A stretch of 52,240 nt of DNA from Gilliamella sp. Occ3-1. Its GTDB lineage: Bacteria; Pseudomonadota; Gammaproteobacteria; Enterobacterales; Orbaceae. A program made the translations under genes and the position numbers. Below, piece by piece: positions 7,618 to 17,697 of this stretch. The notes below the pieces were generated by a model. That model saw nothing but the letters and a program-made list of their open reading frames with translations, had not been told where the DNA came from and ran no database searches. The DNA is taken from contig NZ_LZHQ01000025.1 in assembly GCF_001690655.1 (NCBI RefSeq), positions 1 through 52,240 of the forward strand, in the 5' to 3' direction. Numbering within the stretch: position 1 is the stretch's first letter; every line of letters starts with the position of its first letter.

Positions 7618-8301
7618 ATGACAATACCAAAAATAGTTATTCTAACCGGTGCTGGTATTTCTGCCGAATCGGGTTTATCAACCTTTCGTGCCCAAAATGG
7701 ATTATGGGAAGGTTATGATGTTAATGATGTAGCAACTTACGAAGGCTATATACGCAACCCAACAGCGGTACATGATTTTTATAATATGTTACGCCGTAAA
7801 TTACAAAATCCAGACGTAAAACCGAACGCAGCCCACTTTGCGCTAGCTGAATTAGAACAGAAATTAGGTACTGATAACGTCTTAATTGTGACACAAAATG
7901 TGGATAACTTACACGAACAAGCCGGATCTAAAAATATTATTCACATGCATGGTGAATTATTAAAAGTCCGTAATGAAAAAACAGGACAGATAATTGGTTG
8001 CTTTAACGATGTGAATTATCAACAAAACAAATTCATTCGCCCACACATAGTCTGGTTTGGTGAAATTCCGCTACAAATGGAACAAATTTATAATGCGCTT
8101 TTGCAAGCAGATTACTTTATATCCATAGGCACATCTGGCAATGTCTATCCTGCTGCTGGATTTGTACAAATGGCTAATCAAGCTGGCGCTAAATCGATTG
8201 AACTTAATTTAGAGCCCAGCTTAGGTGAAAGCCTGTTTCAAACCAAAATTTACGGACCAGCAAGTAAAATTGTTCCTGAATTTATTAAAAAATTTATCTA
8301 A
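7618..8301 (+). CDS. cobB: NAD-dependent protein deacylase, sirtuin family (CobB-like)
   Basis: 227-residue Sir2-type deacylase removing acetyl/succinyl groups from lysines with NAD. The Rossmann motif [14 protein letters not shown] is at residues 11-24, [12 protein letters not shown] is intact, and the catalytic histidine lies in HMHGELLK. Between that histidine and the PHIVWFGE motif, enterobacterial CobB carries cysteines of a structural zinc ribbon; here only one cysteine (IIGC) remains and the module is shortened, so zinc is probably not bound. Start chosen at 7618 with AAAGGTG upstream. It ends only three bases from the convergent mtgA stop. Confidence 0.93.
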   Translation: MTIPKIVILTGAGISAESGLSTFRAQNGLWEGYDVNDVATYEGYIRNPTAVHDFYNMLRRKLQNPDVKPNAAHFALAELEQKLGTDNVLIVTQNVDNLHEQAGSKNIIHMHGELLKVRNEKTGQIIGCFNDVNYQQNKFIRPHIVWFGEIPLQMEQIYNALLQADYFISIGTSGNVYPAAGFVQMANQAGAKSIELNLEPSLGESLFQTKIYGPASKIVPEFIKKFI

Positions 8302-8304
8302 CTA

Positions 8305-8997
8305 TTATTCAAGTTTATCTAAATAATACTTACCACCCAAATTATTTATTTGGGTACGAATCCATTTTGCTTTTCTTTGAATATTGCTATTGGGCTTAAC
8401 AGGACTCCATTTTCTTGGATTGGGTAAAATAGCAGCCAGTAAACTTGCCTGAGTGGAAGTTAATTGGTTAGCACTAACGTTGAAATAGTGGCGAGAAGCT
8501 GCTTCAATACCAAAAACTCCCTCATCCCATTCAACGCTATTTAAGTAAATTTCGAGTATGCGCTGTTTAGACCAAGTAAGCTCAATCCAAAGCGTAAACC
8601 ACGACTCAAACCCTTTACGAACCCAGCTACGCGATGGCCATAAAAAAATATTTTTGGCAACTTGCTGTGTAATTGTGCTGGCGCCGTGAATTTTCTTATT
8701 ATTTTGATTATGTTTTAAAGCACGATTAATTGCCTTTAAATCAAATCCCCAATGATTAGAAAAGTTTTGATCTTCGGCAGCAATAACTGCCATTTTAATA
8801 TTATCAGAGATTTGCTCCCAATCTTTCCATGTGCGTTGTTGATTAATATCCCAATGAGTGATTTTTCTTTCTACCATTAGCATAGAACCAAAAGGATTAA
8901 CCCAACGCATTAATAGAACAAGGAAAACGGACAATAGCATAAATCCAATTATCACTTCTTTAATTGTTCTCAAGATTTTTTTGAATAAAGGTTTCAT
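8305..8997 (-). CDS. mtgA: monofunctional biosynthetic peptidoglycan transglycosylase MtgA
   Basis: 230-residue single-domain GT51 glycosyltransferase that polymerises lipid II into glycan strands. One N-terminal membrane anchor spans about residues 13-31. Motif 1 EDQNF (75-79) holds the catalytic glutamate E75; GASTITQQ (105-112) and KQRILEIYLN (about 144-153) are the next GT51 motifs. No transpeptidase domain follows, so it is not a class A PBP. It is 50 bases downstream of mobB on the same strand and could be co-transcribed with it. Tail-to-tail with cobB. Confidence 0.95.
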   Translation of the reverse strand: MKPLFKKILRTIKEVIIGFMLLSVFLVLLMRWVNPFGSMLMVERKITHWDINQQRTWKDWEQISDNIKMAVIAAEDQNFSNHWGFDLKAINRALKHNQNNKKIHGASTITQQVAKNIFLWPSRSWVRKGFESWFTLWIELTWSKQRILEIYLNSVEWDEGVFGIEAASRHYFNVSANQLTSTQASLLAAILPNPRKWSPVKPNSNIQRKAKWIRTQINNLGGKYYLDKLE

Positions 8998-9047
8998 GCT
9001 GATTCAGATAAAATAACGTAAAAAATTAGCAAATAAGATACGATATA

Positions 9048-9542
9048 TTATTGATTAAATAAATAACTTTTTATGAATTCAACAATCTGAATTGGTTTAT
9101 TTATATCAAAAACTGGTAAAGAAATATCTAATGGCTCATCACTCACTACCGCTATTGTAAACTCGTCAATATAGAGTGCTTTTTTATTTATTTTACGATG
9201 GCAAATAATTTTAGGAATCTTTTCGTTTTTAAATCCTTCAATCAATATAATTTCAACATCTTTAAATTGGTTAATTAATGTGATTAAATCTATTGGTTTG
9301 TTTTGTGTTTCGCAAATCAAAGCATATCGATTATCACAAGCAACAATTGTTTGTAACGATCCAGCTTTACGTAATTCATAGCTATCTTTACCAGGAATAT
9401 CGATGCCAATATCGTGATGAGCATGTTTTAAAGTACCCACTTTAAAATTTTGTTCAACGAGTAACGAAACGATTTTTTTCAATAATGTTGTTTTACCACT
9501 ACTACTATAGCCACTAATGCCGATAATTTTTTGGTTGTTCAT
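9048..9542 (-). CDS. mobB: molybdopterin-guanine dinucleotide biosynthesis protein MobB
   Basis: 164-residue P-loop GTP-binding protein, SGYSSSGKTTLL at about residues 10-21, followed by the MobB signature HAHHDIGIDIPGKDSYELRKAG. MobB assists MobA in converting molybdopterin to the guanine dinucleotide form used by DMSO-reductase-family enzymes. In E. coli mobA and mobB are adjacent; here a plus-strand lyase gene lies between them, so mobB must have its own promoter. It reads toward mtgA. Confidence 0.94.
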   Translation of the reverse strand: MNNQKIIGISGYSSSGKTTLLKKIVSLLVEQNFKVGTLKHAHHDIGIDIPGKDSYELRKAGSLQTIVACDNRYALICETQNKPIDLITLINQFKDVEIILIEGFKNEKIPKIICHRKINKKALYIDEFTIAVVSDEPLDISLPVFDINKPIQIVEFIKSYLFNQ

Positions 9543-9627
9543 AGAATCCTTTTTTCAAAAGTGTTATATTGCAATGTGCAATTAATATTGCATCATTTTA
9601 TACAATGCTAACGATAAAGGTAACCAT

Positions 9628-10656
9628 ATGTATGATTTTTTGAATGATTATAATCAGACTGTCCATCCCAAATTGCTCAAGAGTTTTATTGATATTACTG
9701 AGCAAAAATTTAGTGGTTATGGTTTAGACCAATGTTGTAATCAAGCAAGAGAAAGCATAAAAAAACAATTACAGTCGCCCAATGCTGATATTCATTTTAT
9801 GCTTGGTGGTACTATTACTAATTTGACGGTAATTTCTCATATTTTACGACCTTATCAGGCGGTAATTGCTGCTGATACAGGGCATGTAAATGTACATGAA
9901 ACAGGTGCCATTGAAGCAACGGGCCATAAAGTATTAACAGTCCAAACTGAAGATGGAAAATTAACTCCTGAACTACTCAAGTCGGTGTTAACTTATCATT
10001 GTGATGAGCATATGGTACAACCTAAGCTTGTATATATATCAAATACAACTGAACTAGGTACTATATATACTAAGCAAGAACTAAAGAGATTATATCAATT
10101 TTGCCAAAAAAATCACCTTTATCTTTACTTAGATGGTGCTCGTTTGGCAATGGCTTTAGCTGCAAATGGTAATGATATATCTTTTCCTGACTTAGCAAAA
10201 TACACAGATGTATTTTATATTGGTGGTACAAAAGTTGGTGCTTTTGCTGGTGAAGCGGTAGTGTTTAATAACTTATCAGTTAATCAAAATTTCCGTTTCA
10301 GTATGAAACAAAAAGGAGCAATTTTAGCAAAAAGCTGGATTGTGGGTTCACAAATGAATGTATTGATGCAAAATAATCTTTATTTAGAACTGGGTAAACA
10401 CAGTAATAACATGGCTAATAAATTAAAACAACTTTTTGAAAATATTGGATTAACATTTATAACGAAACCACAAAGTAACCAGTTGTTTGTTAATTTTCCT
10501 AATAAGCTAGCTAAAAAAATTCTTACACATTATGCTGTTGATAATCTTGGTCAAACGGACTCTAACCATATCGGTTTGCGGTTTTGTACTTCATGGTCTA
10601 CTCAAGATGAAGATATAGAGTTGTTTGCTAAACAATTAAGAAAGTGGTTAGCATAA
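9628..10656 (+). CDS. threonine-aldolase-like PLP-dependent beta-eliminating lyase
   Basis: 342-residue fold-type I PLP enzyme of the threonine aldolase/beta-eliminating lyase family. Expected features are GGTITN (60-65) for phosphate binding, H86 stacking on PLP, D169 in YLDGAR, and the Schiff-base lysine K202 in GGTKVGA. Likely cleaves L-threonine or L-allo-threonine to glycine and acetaldehyde, but this subgroup is distant from E. coli LtaE and specificity is uncertain. An AGGTAACCAT ribosome-binding motif abuts the ATG. The gene is inverted relative to its neighbours and interrupts the mobA-mobB pair, suggesting insertion or local rearrangement. Confidence 0.88.
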   Translation: MYDFLNDYNQTVHPKLLKSFIDITEQKFSGYGLDQCCNQARESIKKQLQSPNADIHFMLGGTITNLTVISHILRPYQAVIAADTGHVNVHETGAIEATGHKVLTVQTEDGKLTPELLKSVLTYHCDEHMVQPKLVYISNTTELGTIYTKQELKRLYQFCQKNHLYLYLDGARLAMALAANGNDISFPDLAKYTDVFYIGGTKVGAFAGEAVVFNNLSVNQNFRFSMKQKGAILAKSWIVGSQMNVLMQNNLYLELGKHSNNMANKLKQLFENIGLTFITKPQSNQLFVNFPNKLAKKILTHYAVDNLGQTDSNHIGLRFCTSWSTQDEDIELFAKQLRKWLA

Positions 10657-10680
10657 CATATTGATAAGCATAATAAGATT

Positions 10681-10733
10681 AGATAAATAATCAATTATAT
10701 TGGTTATATTATCAATTGATTATACATTTATCT
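10681..10733. terminator. large inverted repeat between convergent genes
   Basis: AGATAAAT and TAATCAATT (10681-10696) are matched by AATTGATTA and ATTTATCT (10714-10733), forming an imperfect 16-17-bp stem with a small bulge and a 17-base loop. Sited between the convergent lyase and mobA genes, it probably ends transcription from both sides, though T tails are weak. Confidence 0.5.
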
Positions 10734-10741
10734 TATTTTGG

Positions 10742-11326
10742 TTACTTTGCTTGCTGATTTGCCCGTTTTAGTTCTTCAAGTGTATTAATATTAATAAAAC
10801 AAGACGCTTTATCATTAAAGTCGACTGATTTTGCATTAACTTGTTCTAAAAATAACATTAATTTACGATTGCCTTGTTCTAAATAAATTTTTAGTTGCTG
10901 GGCAACTGTTTTATGAATAAGCAGAATGATTGGATGGTGGTATTTCTCATCAAAAGGATAGATTGCTTGATGATTTTGCATATATTTTGATAAACGTGTG
11001 ATTAAATCATTAGGCAAAAATGGCGTATCACAACTGACAAATAAATTCCAATCGGTTTTGCTGCGTAATAAGCCACTGTAAATACCCGATAACGGCCCGC
11101 AAAATCCTGCTATGTCATCACTAAATACCGGATAACCAGCTATTTGGTATTGTTCAGTATGACGATTGCAATTAATCATAATTGCATCAACGTGAGGTTT
11201 TATGCAATCAATGACATGTTGGTAAAGTGGTTTTTGATGTAATAATAACAGTCCTTTGTCGTTGCCATTCATGCGGGTACTTTTACCTCCAGCTAGAATG
11301 ATTGCAGTAATAGAGGGTTTTTCCAT
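10742..11326 (-). CDS. mobA: molybdenum cofactor guanylyltransferase MobA
   Basis: 194-residue nucleotidyltransferase that transfers GMP from GTP to molybdopterin. The N-terminal GTP-binding signature [18 protein letters not shown] is at about residues 10-27, and SCDTPFLP gives the metal-binding aspartate (about D100). Length equals the E. coli protein. It faces the yihD gene in divergent orientation, as in E. coli, which supports common ancestry of this locus. mobB has been separated from it by the lyase gene. Confidence 0.95.
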   Translation of the reverse strand: MEKPSITAIILAGGKSTRMNGNDKGLLLLHQKPLYQHVIDCIKPHVDAIMINCNRHTEQYQIAGYPVFSDDIAGFCGPLSGIYSGLLRSKTDWNLFVSCDTPFLPNDLITRLSKYMQNHQAIYPFDEKYHHPIILLIHKTVAQQLKIYLEQGNRKLMLFLEQVNAKSVDFNDKASCFININTLEELKRANQQAK

Positions 11327-11471
11327 AAATTATTTCTCTTTTACGTTGCGAAAAAACAAAATAACATTACTATATAGCAAAGTTATTGCAAGTCGTAGCG
11401 TATCATTTTTTTATGATTGCTTAATTATCATTATCTTCGAAAGGTTTGAAGATTTACTAAAGGTAACAATT

Positions 11472-11741
11472 ATGAAATGTCATCGTATTGATGAAGTAAT
11501 GGAATTATTGCAATCCGCATGGGAAGGCGATTCTGATCTTAATTTATTACAATTTTTAGCTAAATTAGGTAAAGAGGCTGGTTTTGAAGGTGAATTAAAA
11601 GATTTGAGTGATGAAGTTTTAATTTATCATTTAAAAATGCGAGGTTCGGATAAGAATGATGTTATTCCGGGTCTAAAAAAAGATTATGAAGAAGATTTTA
11701 AAACCGCATTGTTAAAAGCTCGTGGGATTATAAAAGAATAA
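11472..11741 (+). CDS. yihD: YihD family protein
   Basis: 89-residue cytoplasmic protein matching E. coli YihD along its length ([17 protein letters not shown], then [19 protein letters not shown] at the C-terminus). Its molecular function is not established. The start at 11472 is preferred to an upstream in-frame ATG because it gives the family length and follows AGGTAACAAT by one base. In E. coli yihD is followed by srkA and dsbA; here srkA is missing and dsbA follows 14 bases later. Confidence 0.93.
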   Translation: MKCHRIDEVMELLQSAWEGDSDLNLLQFLAKLGKEAGFEGELKDLSDEVLIYHLKMRGSDKNDVIPGLKKDYEEDFKTALLKARGIIKE

Positions 11742-11755
11742 GGAGAATCATTAAA

Positions 11756-12469
11756 ATGAAAAAAACACTTATCGCAATTAGTATTTTACTTTTTTCTGTA
11801 AACTGTTTTGCAAATGAAAGCCCAACTATTACTAAGGCTGACACGTCAACGAATGTATTTGAGCCGATTGAATTAGGTAAACAATATGCTGCGCTACCAA
11901 CTAATCCATCGCCAGACAAAGAAGTTATTGAGTTCTTTTCGTTTAATTGCCCAAGCTGTTTTAGATTTGAAATTCAAAATCAAGGCTCCCAAACGATTAG
12001 TAAAGCTTTACCAGAAGGAGTCAAATTTAAACGCTACCACTTAGAAGATTTTGGACCATTAGCTAAAGATCTTGCGCAAGCATGGGCTGTGGCTAATGTA
12101 CTAGGTATAGAAGATAAAGCTTCAGATGCACTTTATAATGCTGTTCAAAAAGATAAAACAATAAAAACAGCAGATGACATTAAAGCTGTTTTTGAAAAAT
12201 TAGGTGTTAGTAATGAAGTGTACGATAAAACTAAAGATAGCTTTTTGGTTAATGCGTTTATGGCACAACAAGCAGATGCGATTAAAGAGATGAAACCAGA
12301 TTCAATCCCTATGGTTATTGTTAATCGTAAGTTTTTTATCATATCAAATCAACTTAATGTAACTAGTGATGATGCATTTATTAATGATTATGCAAGAGTT
12401 ACTGCATTTGTAGCAGGGTTAGATCCTCATGCAAAAATAGAAGAAAAAGCGCATTCTGATAAAAAATAA
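11756..12469 (+). CDS. dsbA: thiol:disulfide interchange protein DsbA, CPSC active site
   Basis: 237-residue periplasmic thioredoxin-fold oxidase that introduces disulfides into exported proteins. The signal peptide is residues 1-19 (cleavage after CFA). The active site is C65-P-S-C68 within FFSFNCPSCFRFE, where E. coli DsbA has CPHC; the histidine is known to make DsbA strongly oxidising, so this enzyme may be milder. The cis-proline loop is SIPMV. It has about 45 extra or divergent residues overall compared with E. coli (208). Probably co-transcribed with yihD. Followed by two hairpins. Confidence 0.92.
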   Translation: MKKTLIAISILLFSVNCFANESPTITKADTSTNVFEPIELGKQYAALPTNPSPDKEVIEFFSFNCPSCFRFEIQNQGSQTISKALPEGVKFKRYHLEDFGPLAKDLAQAWAVANVLGIEDKASDALYNAVQKDKTIKTADDIKAVFEKLGVSNEVYDKTKDSFLVNAFMAQQADAIKEMKPDSIPMVIVNRKFFIISNQLNVTSDDAFINDYARVTAFVAGLDPHAKIEEKAHSDKK

Positions 12470-12490
12470 ATGGTTAAAAAGTTTAGAAAC

Positions 12491-12513
12491 AACATAAGTT
12501 AATCACTTATGTT
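12491..12513. terminator. first hairpin after dsbA
   Basis: AACATAAGT (12491-12499) and ACTTATGTT (12505-12513) form a perfect 9-bp stem with a 5-base loop, without a T tail. It lies just before the main terminator and may aid 3'-end stability. Confidence 0.45.
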
Positions 12514-12525
12514 TGACGTTTTAAG

Positions 12526-12560
12526 TCCCATTGTACCATTTTGTACAATGGGATTTTTTA
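12526..12560. terminator. intrinsic terminator between dsbA and macB
   Basis: TCCCATTGTAC (12526-12536) and GTACAATGGGA (12543-12553) make a perfect 11-bp stem with a 6-base loop followed by six T. It ends dsbA; the reverse strand also has an A/T flank and could serve the convergent macAB transcript. Confidence 0.88.
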
Positions 12561-12574
12561 TTATAGTAAAATTG

Positions 12575-14572
12575 CTATTCTCGTTCTAAAGCATAAATTG
12601 GATCGAGTTTAGCTGCCCGTCTAGCAGGGAAATAACCAAAAATAATACCAATTATGCTTGAAAAACTAAATGCCGCTATAATAGCTATTGCCGAGAAATT
12701 CATTGCAAATGATGTAACAACAGAATTAAAAATAAACCCGATGGCAAACGAGAGTACAATACCTATTGTTCCGCCAATTAAACATACTAATACAGCTTCA
12801 ATTAAAAATTGCTGTAATATGTCGCTTGACCGAGCACCAACGGCCATTCGTACGCCAATTTCTCGAGTTCTTTCTGTGACTGATACTAACATGATATTCA
12901 TCACACCAATACCGCCAACAACGAGTGAAATCAGCGCAATAGCCGAAACCAATAACGTCATTACCCAAGCGGATGAGTTGATTGTTTCTCGTATATTGTC
13001 GGAATTAAAGATGAAAAAATCTTTTGTACCATGTCGTTGTAACATAATTCGATTAATAGCTTGTTCGGCAACAGATAAATTAACATTATCTTTAACACGT
13101 ACCGTAATGCTTTTTAAAGATGTTTGACCTACCATGCGGTTAATTACAGTAGTATAAGGTAACCAAACATTCAGGCTTTCATTGCTACCAAATCCTTGCT
13201 GTTGTTTAGTTGCAACACCAATTATTCTTACTGGTAACTGTCCAACCATTAAAATTTTTCCAATTGGGTTTTGATTTGCAAATAACCGTTTAACAGTATT
13301 GTCATCAATCACTGCATCTTGTGCCGAGGCAATAATACTTGCTTCATCAAAAGATTTTCCTTGAGAAATAGTGTAACCACGAACCGCAAAAAATTGCTCC
13401 CCTACACCATTTACTGTTCCAGTTACTGCTAAATTATTAATTCGGAAATAAACACTGGTTGCAAGGTTAGGAGTCGTACTGTGGACAAAGTTTTGTTGCG
13501 CCAAAAAATCTGCGTCTGATGAGCGTAATGTAGTAATTTTATCCGCATTACGATCACCAAAGCCCGATCCTGCATAGATTTCTAACGTGCTAGTTCCTAA
13601 TGAGTTAATGTTAGATAAAATTTTCTGCTTTGTACCTTGTCCTAATGCAACAACAGAGACTACCGAGGCAATACCAATAATTATGCCTAACATGGTTAAA
13701 AATGTCCGTAGTCGCTGCGAAAGCATTGATAGCATAGCCATTTTAAAAGCATCGCGAAAACGGTAATATTTTGCCAGTAGATTATCTTGGGTTCTGGTTG
13801 CTTCGATTTGCTTAACTTGCCGATTATCATTTTGTTTAGATTGATAATTAGGGTTAATAGAATCAGAAATAATATTACCGTCACTAATTTCAACAATCCT
13901 TTGGGCACTTTGGGCAATATTTGAATCGTGGGTAACAATAATAACAGTGTGACCTTGTTGATGTAATTCTTGTAATATAGCCATCACTTCTAAACCGCTT
14001 TTACGGTCGAGTGCTCCCGTTGGTTCATCAGCTAAAATGATTTGTCCACCGTTAATTAAAGCTCTGGCAATACTGACCCGCTGTTGTTGCCCTCCAGATA
14101 ACTGGTTAGGTTTATTGTGGATTTTTTCGGCAAGCCCTAAACGTGTTAAAATTTCGCCCGCTCTTTTTTGACGTTGTTCATTGGTAACACCAGCATAAAT
14201 AGCAGGAATTTCTACATTACCTTGTGCGGTTAATGCATTTAATAAATGGTAACGTTGAAAGATAAAACCAAAATGCTCTCGGCGTAACTGAGCTAACTCA
14301 TCAGGTGACAATTCACTTGTTGTGCGTCCTCCAATAGAATAAGTGCCTGAGGTTGGTTTATCTAAACAGCCTAAAATATTCATCAAAGTGGATTTACCCG
14401 ATCCTGATGAGCCAATAATCGCCACCATTTCACCTGCATTAATTGTCAGATTTATGCTTTTAAGAACCTGTATGGTTGAATCGCCTGCTGGAAATTCACG
14501 AACAATATTCTCAAGCTTAATAAGAGGTATATTATTGACCATATTAGAATCGAATCCTTGGGGCTCTTGCAT
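12575..14572 (-). CDS. macB: MacB-type ABC transporter (fused ATPase-permease)
   Basis: 665 residues from the chosen ATG at 14572, which follows AGGTGG by five bases; a GTG three codons upstream is also possible. An N-terminal ABC ATPase has Walker [10 protein letters not shown] (54-62), signature LSGGQ (158-162) and Walker B with ADEPTGALD (about 181-189). A first membrane helix (about 285-310), a large periplasmic domain and three C-terminal helices complete the MacB topology. It works with MacA and TolC to expel macrolides, heme precursors or other periplasmic molecules. Its start overlaps the end of macA by 29 bases, implying coupled translation. Confidence 0.94.
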   Translation of the reverse strand: MQEPQGFDSNMVNNIPLIKLENIVREFPAGDSTIQVLKSINLTINAGEMVAIIGSSGSGKSTLMNILGCLDKPTSGTYSIGGRTTSELSPDELAQLRREHFGFIFQRYHLLNALTAQGNVEIPAIYAGVTNEQRQKRAGEILTRLGLAEKIHNKPNQLSGGQQQRVSIARALINGGQIILADEPTGALDRKSGLEVMAILQELHQQGHTVIIVTHDSNIAQSAQRIVEISDGNIISDSINPNYQSKQNDNRQVKQIEATRTQDNLLAKYYRFRDAFKMAMLSMLSQRLRTFLTMLGIIIGIASVVSVVALGQGTKQKILSNINSLGTSTLEIYAGSGFGDRNADKITTLRSSDADFLAQQNFVHSTTPNLATSVYFRINNLAVTGTVNGVGEQFFAVRGYTISQGKSFDEASIIASAQDAVIDDNTVKRLFANQNPIGKILMVGQLPVRIIGVATKQQQGFGSNESLNVWLPYTTVINRMVGQTSLKSITVRVKDNVNLSVAEQAINRIMLQRHGTKDFFIFNSDNIRETINSSAWVMTLLVSAIALISLVVGGIGVMNIMLVSVTERTREIGVRMAVGARSSDILQQFLIEAVLVCLIGGTIGIVLSFAIGFIFNSVVTSFAMNFSAIAIIAAFSFSSIIGIIFGYFPARRAAKLDPIYALERE

Positions 14573-15737
14573 TATTACCACCTAGTGAAGCACCATTAGT
14601 GCCACTGACCACAACCATATCACCCTCTTTAATCCCTGATTTTATCTCAACATTGACATTATTATCGATACCCAAAGTAACTTCATGTTCTTCGATCTCA
14701 TTATGTTTATCTAACAGGTAAATAATGGCTTTATTATTGCTCAATTTTTTTTGAATTGCTTGAGATGGAATGGTTAGTACATCTTTTGCTTCAGACAAGA
14801 CAATATAAACTTGCGCTGTCATTGAAATTCTTAACACATGGTCGGGATTATCTACATCAAATAATCCATTATAATAAATTGCGCTTTTTGTTGTTGATGA
14901 TGAACTTAACGAGGTTGTTTCAGTATTAATTGAGTCTGGTGCAGGCTCTATAGCCCTTAGCGTTAAACCATCAAAACGTCTATTAGGTTGGCCTAAAATG
15001 GTAAAGTAAACAGGCATTCCTTTTTTTACATTGATCACATCGGCTTCAGAAATTTGCGCTTCAATGGTCATTTTATCAAGTTGCGCTACTTTAACAATGG
15101 TTGGTGCACTTTGAACAGAGTTAACAGTTTGTCCTTCATTGACTGGAATTGCAACAATCACTCCATCAATGGGAGAGCGAATTTTAGTATATCCCAAATT
15201 AACTTTGGCGGTATCGACTGCAATTTGTGCTTTAACAATATCAGCATCAAGTGCTGCAATATCGGCTTTGATTGCATCGAGTTCGGCTTTTGCAGCATCT
15301 AACTCCGATTGAACGCCAACGCCTTTATGAACGAGTTTATACTGGCGATCATAGGTTAATTGATTGTTAACAAACCTCGCTTTTTTTGCTTCACGTTGTG
15401 CCTCTAAACTATTAAGTGACGCTTCAGATTGTTTTAAATCATTGCTTTGTTTAAGATCGTCAATCTCAGCAATCATATCGCCTTGTTTAACTTCATCGCC
15501 CAATTCAACATAGAGTTTTTTAATTTGTCCAGAAACCTGCGCACCAACACTAACTTGTTTAAAAGCACTAATTGTTCCATCAGCTAGTACGGTTTTTTCA
15601 ATATTACCTTTGGTAACTGGTGAGGTAATATAATCAACTTTAGGTTCTGAATCAGATATAGCTAAGTATGCAATATAAATAATTGCAAAGAAGATAGTAG
15701 CTATAACGATATATTTAATTTTAATCGACTTTAACAA
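14544..15737 (-). CDS. macA: MacA-type periplasmic adaptor of the MacAB efflux pump
   Basis: 397-residue membrane fusion protein. One N-terminal anchor spans about residues 9-27; there is no lipobox. The lipoyl half-motifs flank a long alpha-hairpin (about residues 90-180) that contacts the outer-membrane channel, followed by beta-barrel and membrane-proximal domains. It links MacB with a TolC-type channel. First gene of the macAB operon. A 15/19 match to the Fur consensus lies 58 bases upstream of the start, so iron may control the operon. Confidence 0.94.
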   Translation of the reverse strand: MLKSIKIKYIVIATIFFAIIYIAYLAISDSEPKVDYITSPVTKGNIEKTVLADGTISAFKQVSVGAQVSGQIKKLYVELGDEVKQGDMIAEIDDLKQSNDLKQSEASLNSLEAQREAKKARFVNNQLTYDRQYKLVHKGVGVQSELDAAKAELDAIKADIAALDADIVKAQIAVDTAKVNLGYTKIRSPIDGVIVAIPVNEGQTVNSVQSAPTIVKVAQLDKMTIEAQISEADVINVKKGMPVYFTILGQPNRRFDGLTLRAIEPAPDSINTETTSLSSSSTTKSAIYYNGLFDVDNPDHVLRISMTAQVYIVLSEAKDVLTIPSQAIQKKLSNNKAIIYLLDKHNEIEEHEVTLGIDNNVNVEIKSGIKEGDMVVVSGTNGASLGGNNARAPRIRF

Positions 15738-15794
15738 TCCTTTTCATCCTTTAATTTATTTGAATTTTTTATATTTTATCTTATTAAATAAAAT

Positions 15795-15813
15795 GGTATT
15801 GATAATCATTCTT
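15795..15813 (-). promoter_or_regulatory. Fur-box-like sequence upstream of macA
   Basis: The plus-strand 19-mer GGTATTGATAATCATTCTT matches the Fur consensus GATAATGATAATCATTATC at 15 of 19 positions, including the full core TGATAATCATT. It lies in the 265-base gap between macA (minus) and yfhL (plus), nearer macA. AT-rich background makes chance partial matches possible. Confidence 0.5.
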
Positions 15814-15918
15814 AATAAATTGTAATAATTATGAAAATTATCTAGTACAAATTCTCTATTTTAGGCTAAAACAACATAATTTCCTGAATTTTTTTACAAA
15901 AATTGAAGTATTCAATAA

Positions 15919-16254
<336 letters not shown>

Positions 16255-16255
16255 A

Positions 16256-17203
16256 TCAGTTTAATTTAATATCAATTCGAAGTTCTTTTGGAATTTCAAA
16301 AGTGATATTTTCTAAAATGCCATCTGTCTCAATAAGCGATGTACAACCTAAGTTTTTTAAATGATCAATCACCTGCTGTACTAAAATCTCAGGCGCAGAA
16401 GCTCCTGCTGTTACGCCGATCGTATGTGTGTTTATTAACCACTCTTTTTGGATGTCAGATGCAAAATCAATTAAATAAGCTTGTTTGCTGTTTCGCCTTG
16501 CTAGCTCGGCTAGGCGATTTGAATTAGACGAATTTTTAGAACCTACGACTAAAACAATGTCTGCGCGTGATGATAATTGTTTCACTGCTTGCTGGCGATT
16601 GGTTGTGGCATAGCAGATATCATTTTTGCGTGGGCTGCGAATATTAGGAAAACGTTTTTTTAAAGCATCTATAATTTGAGCCGTATCATCAACGGATAAC
16701 GTTGTTTGAGTGGTAAAGCAAAGATTATTTTCGTTTTTTACCTGTAGCTTTTTTACATCATCAATTGATTCGATTAAATAAATACCACCTTCGGGATTGC
16801 TATATTGTCCCATTGTACCATCTACTTCAATATGCCCAGCATGGCCGATTAAAATAACTTCTTCACCACGATAACTCGATCTAGCCACTTCCATATGTAC
16901 TTTGGTTACAAGTGGGCAAGTGGCATCAAAAACACGGAGTTTACGTTGTTTGGCTTCCTCACGGATAGCTTTAGACACTCCATGCGCTGAAAAGATAAGA
17001 ATTGAGTTATCGGGTACTTCGCTAATATCTTCAATGAAAATTGCCCCTAATTCTTTTAGGCGATTAACGACATAGCGATTGTGTACTACTTCGTGACGGA
17101 CATAAACTGGTGCGCCAAACAATTCTAGTGCGCGTTCAACAATTGTGATAGCACGATCAACACCAGCGCAAAAACCGCGAGGATTGGCCAAAATAATTTG
17201 CAT
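16256..17203 (-). CDS. ispH: 4-hydroxy-3-methylbut-2-enyl diphosphate reductase IspH
   Basis: 315-residue iron-sulfur enzyme of the MEP isoprenoid pathway, reducing HMBPP to IPP and DMAPP. The N-terminal [14 protein letters not shown] contains cluster ligand C12; the other ligands lie in FDATCPLV and [11 protein letters not shown]. The start at 17203 gives the standard length; a longer in-frame reading from 17320 only adds sequence overlapping lspA. It begins one base after the lspA stop, the conserved lspA-ispH order. The C-terminus meets yfhL tail to tail with a one-base gap. Confidence 0.96.
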   Translation of the reverse strand: MQIILANPRGFCAGVDRAITIVERALELFGAPVYVRHEVVHNRYVVNRLKELGAIFIEDISEVPDNSILIFSAHGVSKAIREEAKQRKLRVFDATCPLVTKVHMEVARSSYRGEEVILIGHAGHIEVDGTMGQYSNPEGGIYLIESIDDVKKLQVKNENNLCFTTQTTLSVDDTAQIIDALKKRFPNIRSPRKNDICYATTNRQQAVKQLSSRADIVLVVGSKNSSNSNRLAELARRNSKQAYLIDFASDIQKEWLINTHTIGVTAGASAPEILVQQVIDHLKNLGCTSLIETDGILENITFEIPKELRIDIKLN

Positions 17204-17204
17204 A

Positions 17205-17690
17205 CTATACAGTCTTCTTTGGTTTTTTATAATTACTGAAAATAAATAGTCCAATACCAACGCAGATTGCACAGTCAGCAATATTAAAAGTTGGATAGTG
17301 CCAGTCACCAAAATTGACATCTAAAAAGTCAATCACAAAACCATGATAAAGACGATCAAATAAATTACCTAATGCACCGCCTAAAATCATTGATAACGAC
17401 AAGTTCTCTAATTTTTGTTGGCGAGTGTTGCGGTATAACATATGTACTATCACGGCACTGATAATTAAAGCGATAGCAGCAAGCATCATACGTTGCCCTT
17501 CAAAAATGCTAAAGGCAGCGCCAATATTGCGTACATAAGTGATAGAGAAGAATGGCAAAAGATTCACTGATTCAAATAACGAGAAATTATTCAAAATCCA
17601 AAATTTACTTGCGATATCAATGATAAAAACAATGATTGCAAATAATAACCAATAAAGTCCATTATCTTTTTTCATATAGTTTGTGCTCAT
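17205..17690 (-). CDS. lspA: lipoprotein signal peptidase LspA
   Basis: 161-residue aspartyl protease with four membrane helices that cleaves prolipoprotein signal peptides after lipidation. Catalytic aspartates are D121 (FVIDF) and D139 (NIADC), with the conserved [10 protein letters not shown] and [10 protein letters not shown] motifs. It is encoded between ileS and ispH, as in other gammaproteobacteria. Its ribosome-binding sequence GGAAA, seven bases before the ATG, lies in the 3' arm of a strong hairpin (17698-17723), suggesting translational control or dependence on upstream ribosomes. Confidence 0.96.
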   Translation of the reverse strand: MSTNYMKKDNGLYWLLFAIIVFIIDIASKFWILNNFSLFESVNLLPFFSITYVRNIGAAFSIFEGQRMMLAAIALIISAVIVHMLYRNTRQQKLENLSLSMILGGALGNLFDRLYHGFVIDFLDVNFGDWHYPTFNIADCAICVGIGLFIFSNYKKPKKTV

Positions 17691-17697
17691 TATTATG

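Noticed and set aside
12654..13127. 157-codon plus-strand open frame inside macB
   Set aside because: It is a shadow of the conserved macB permease region; no ribosome-binding site or family similarity.
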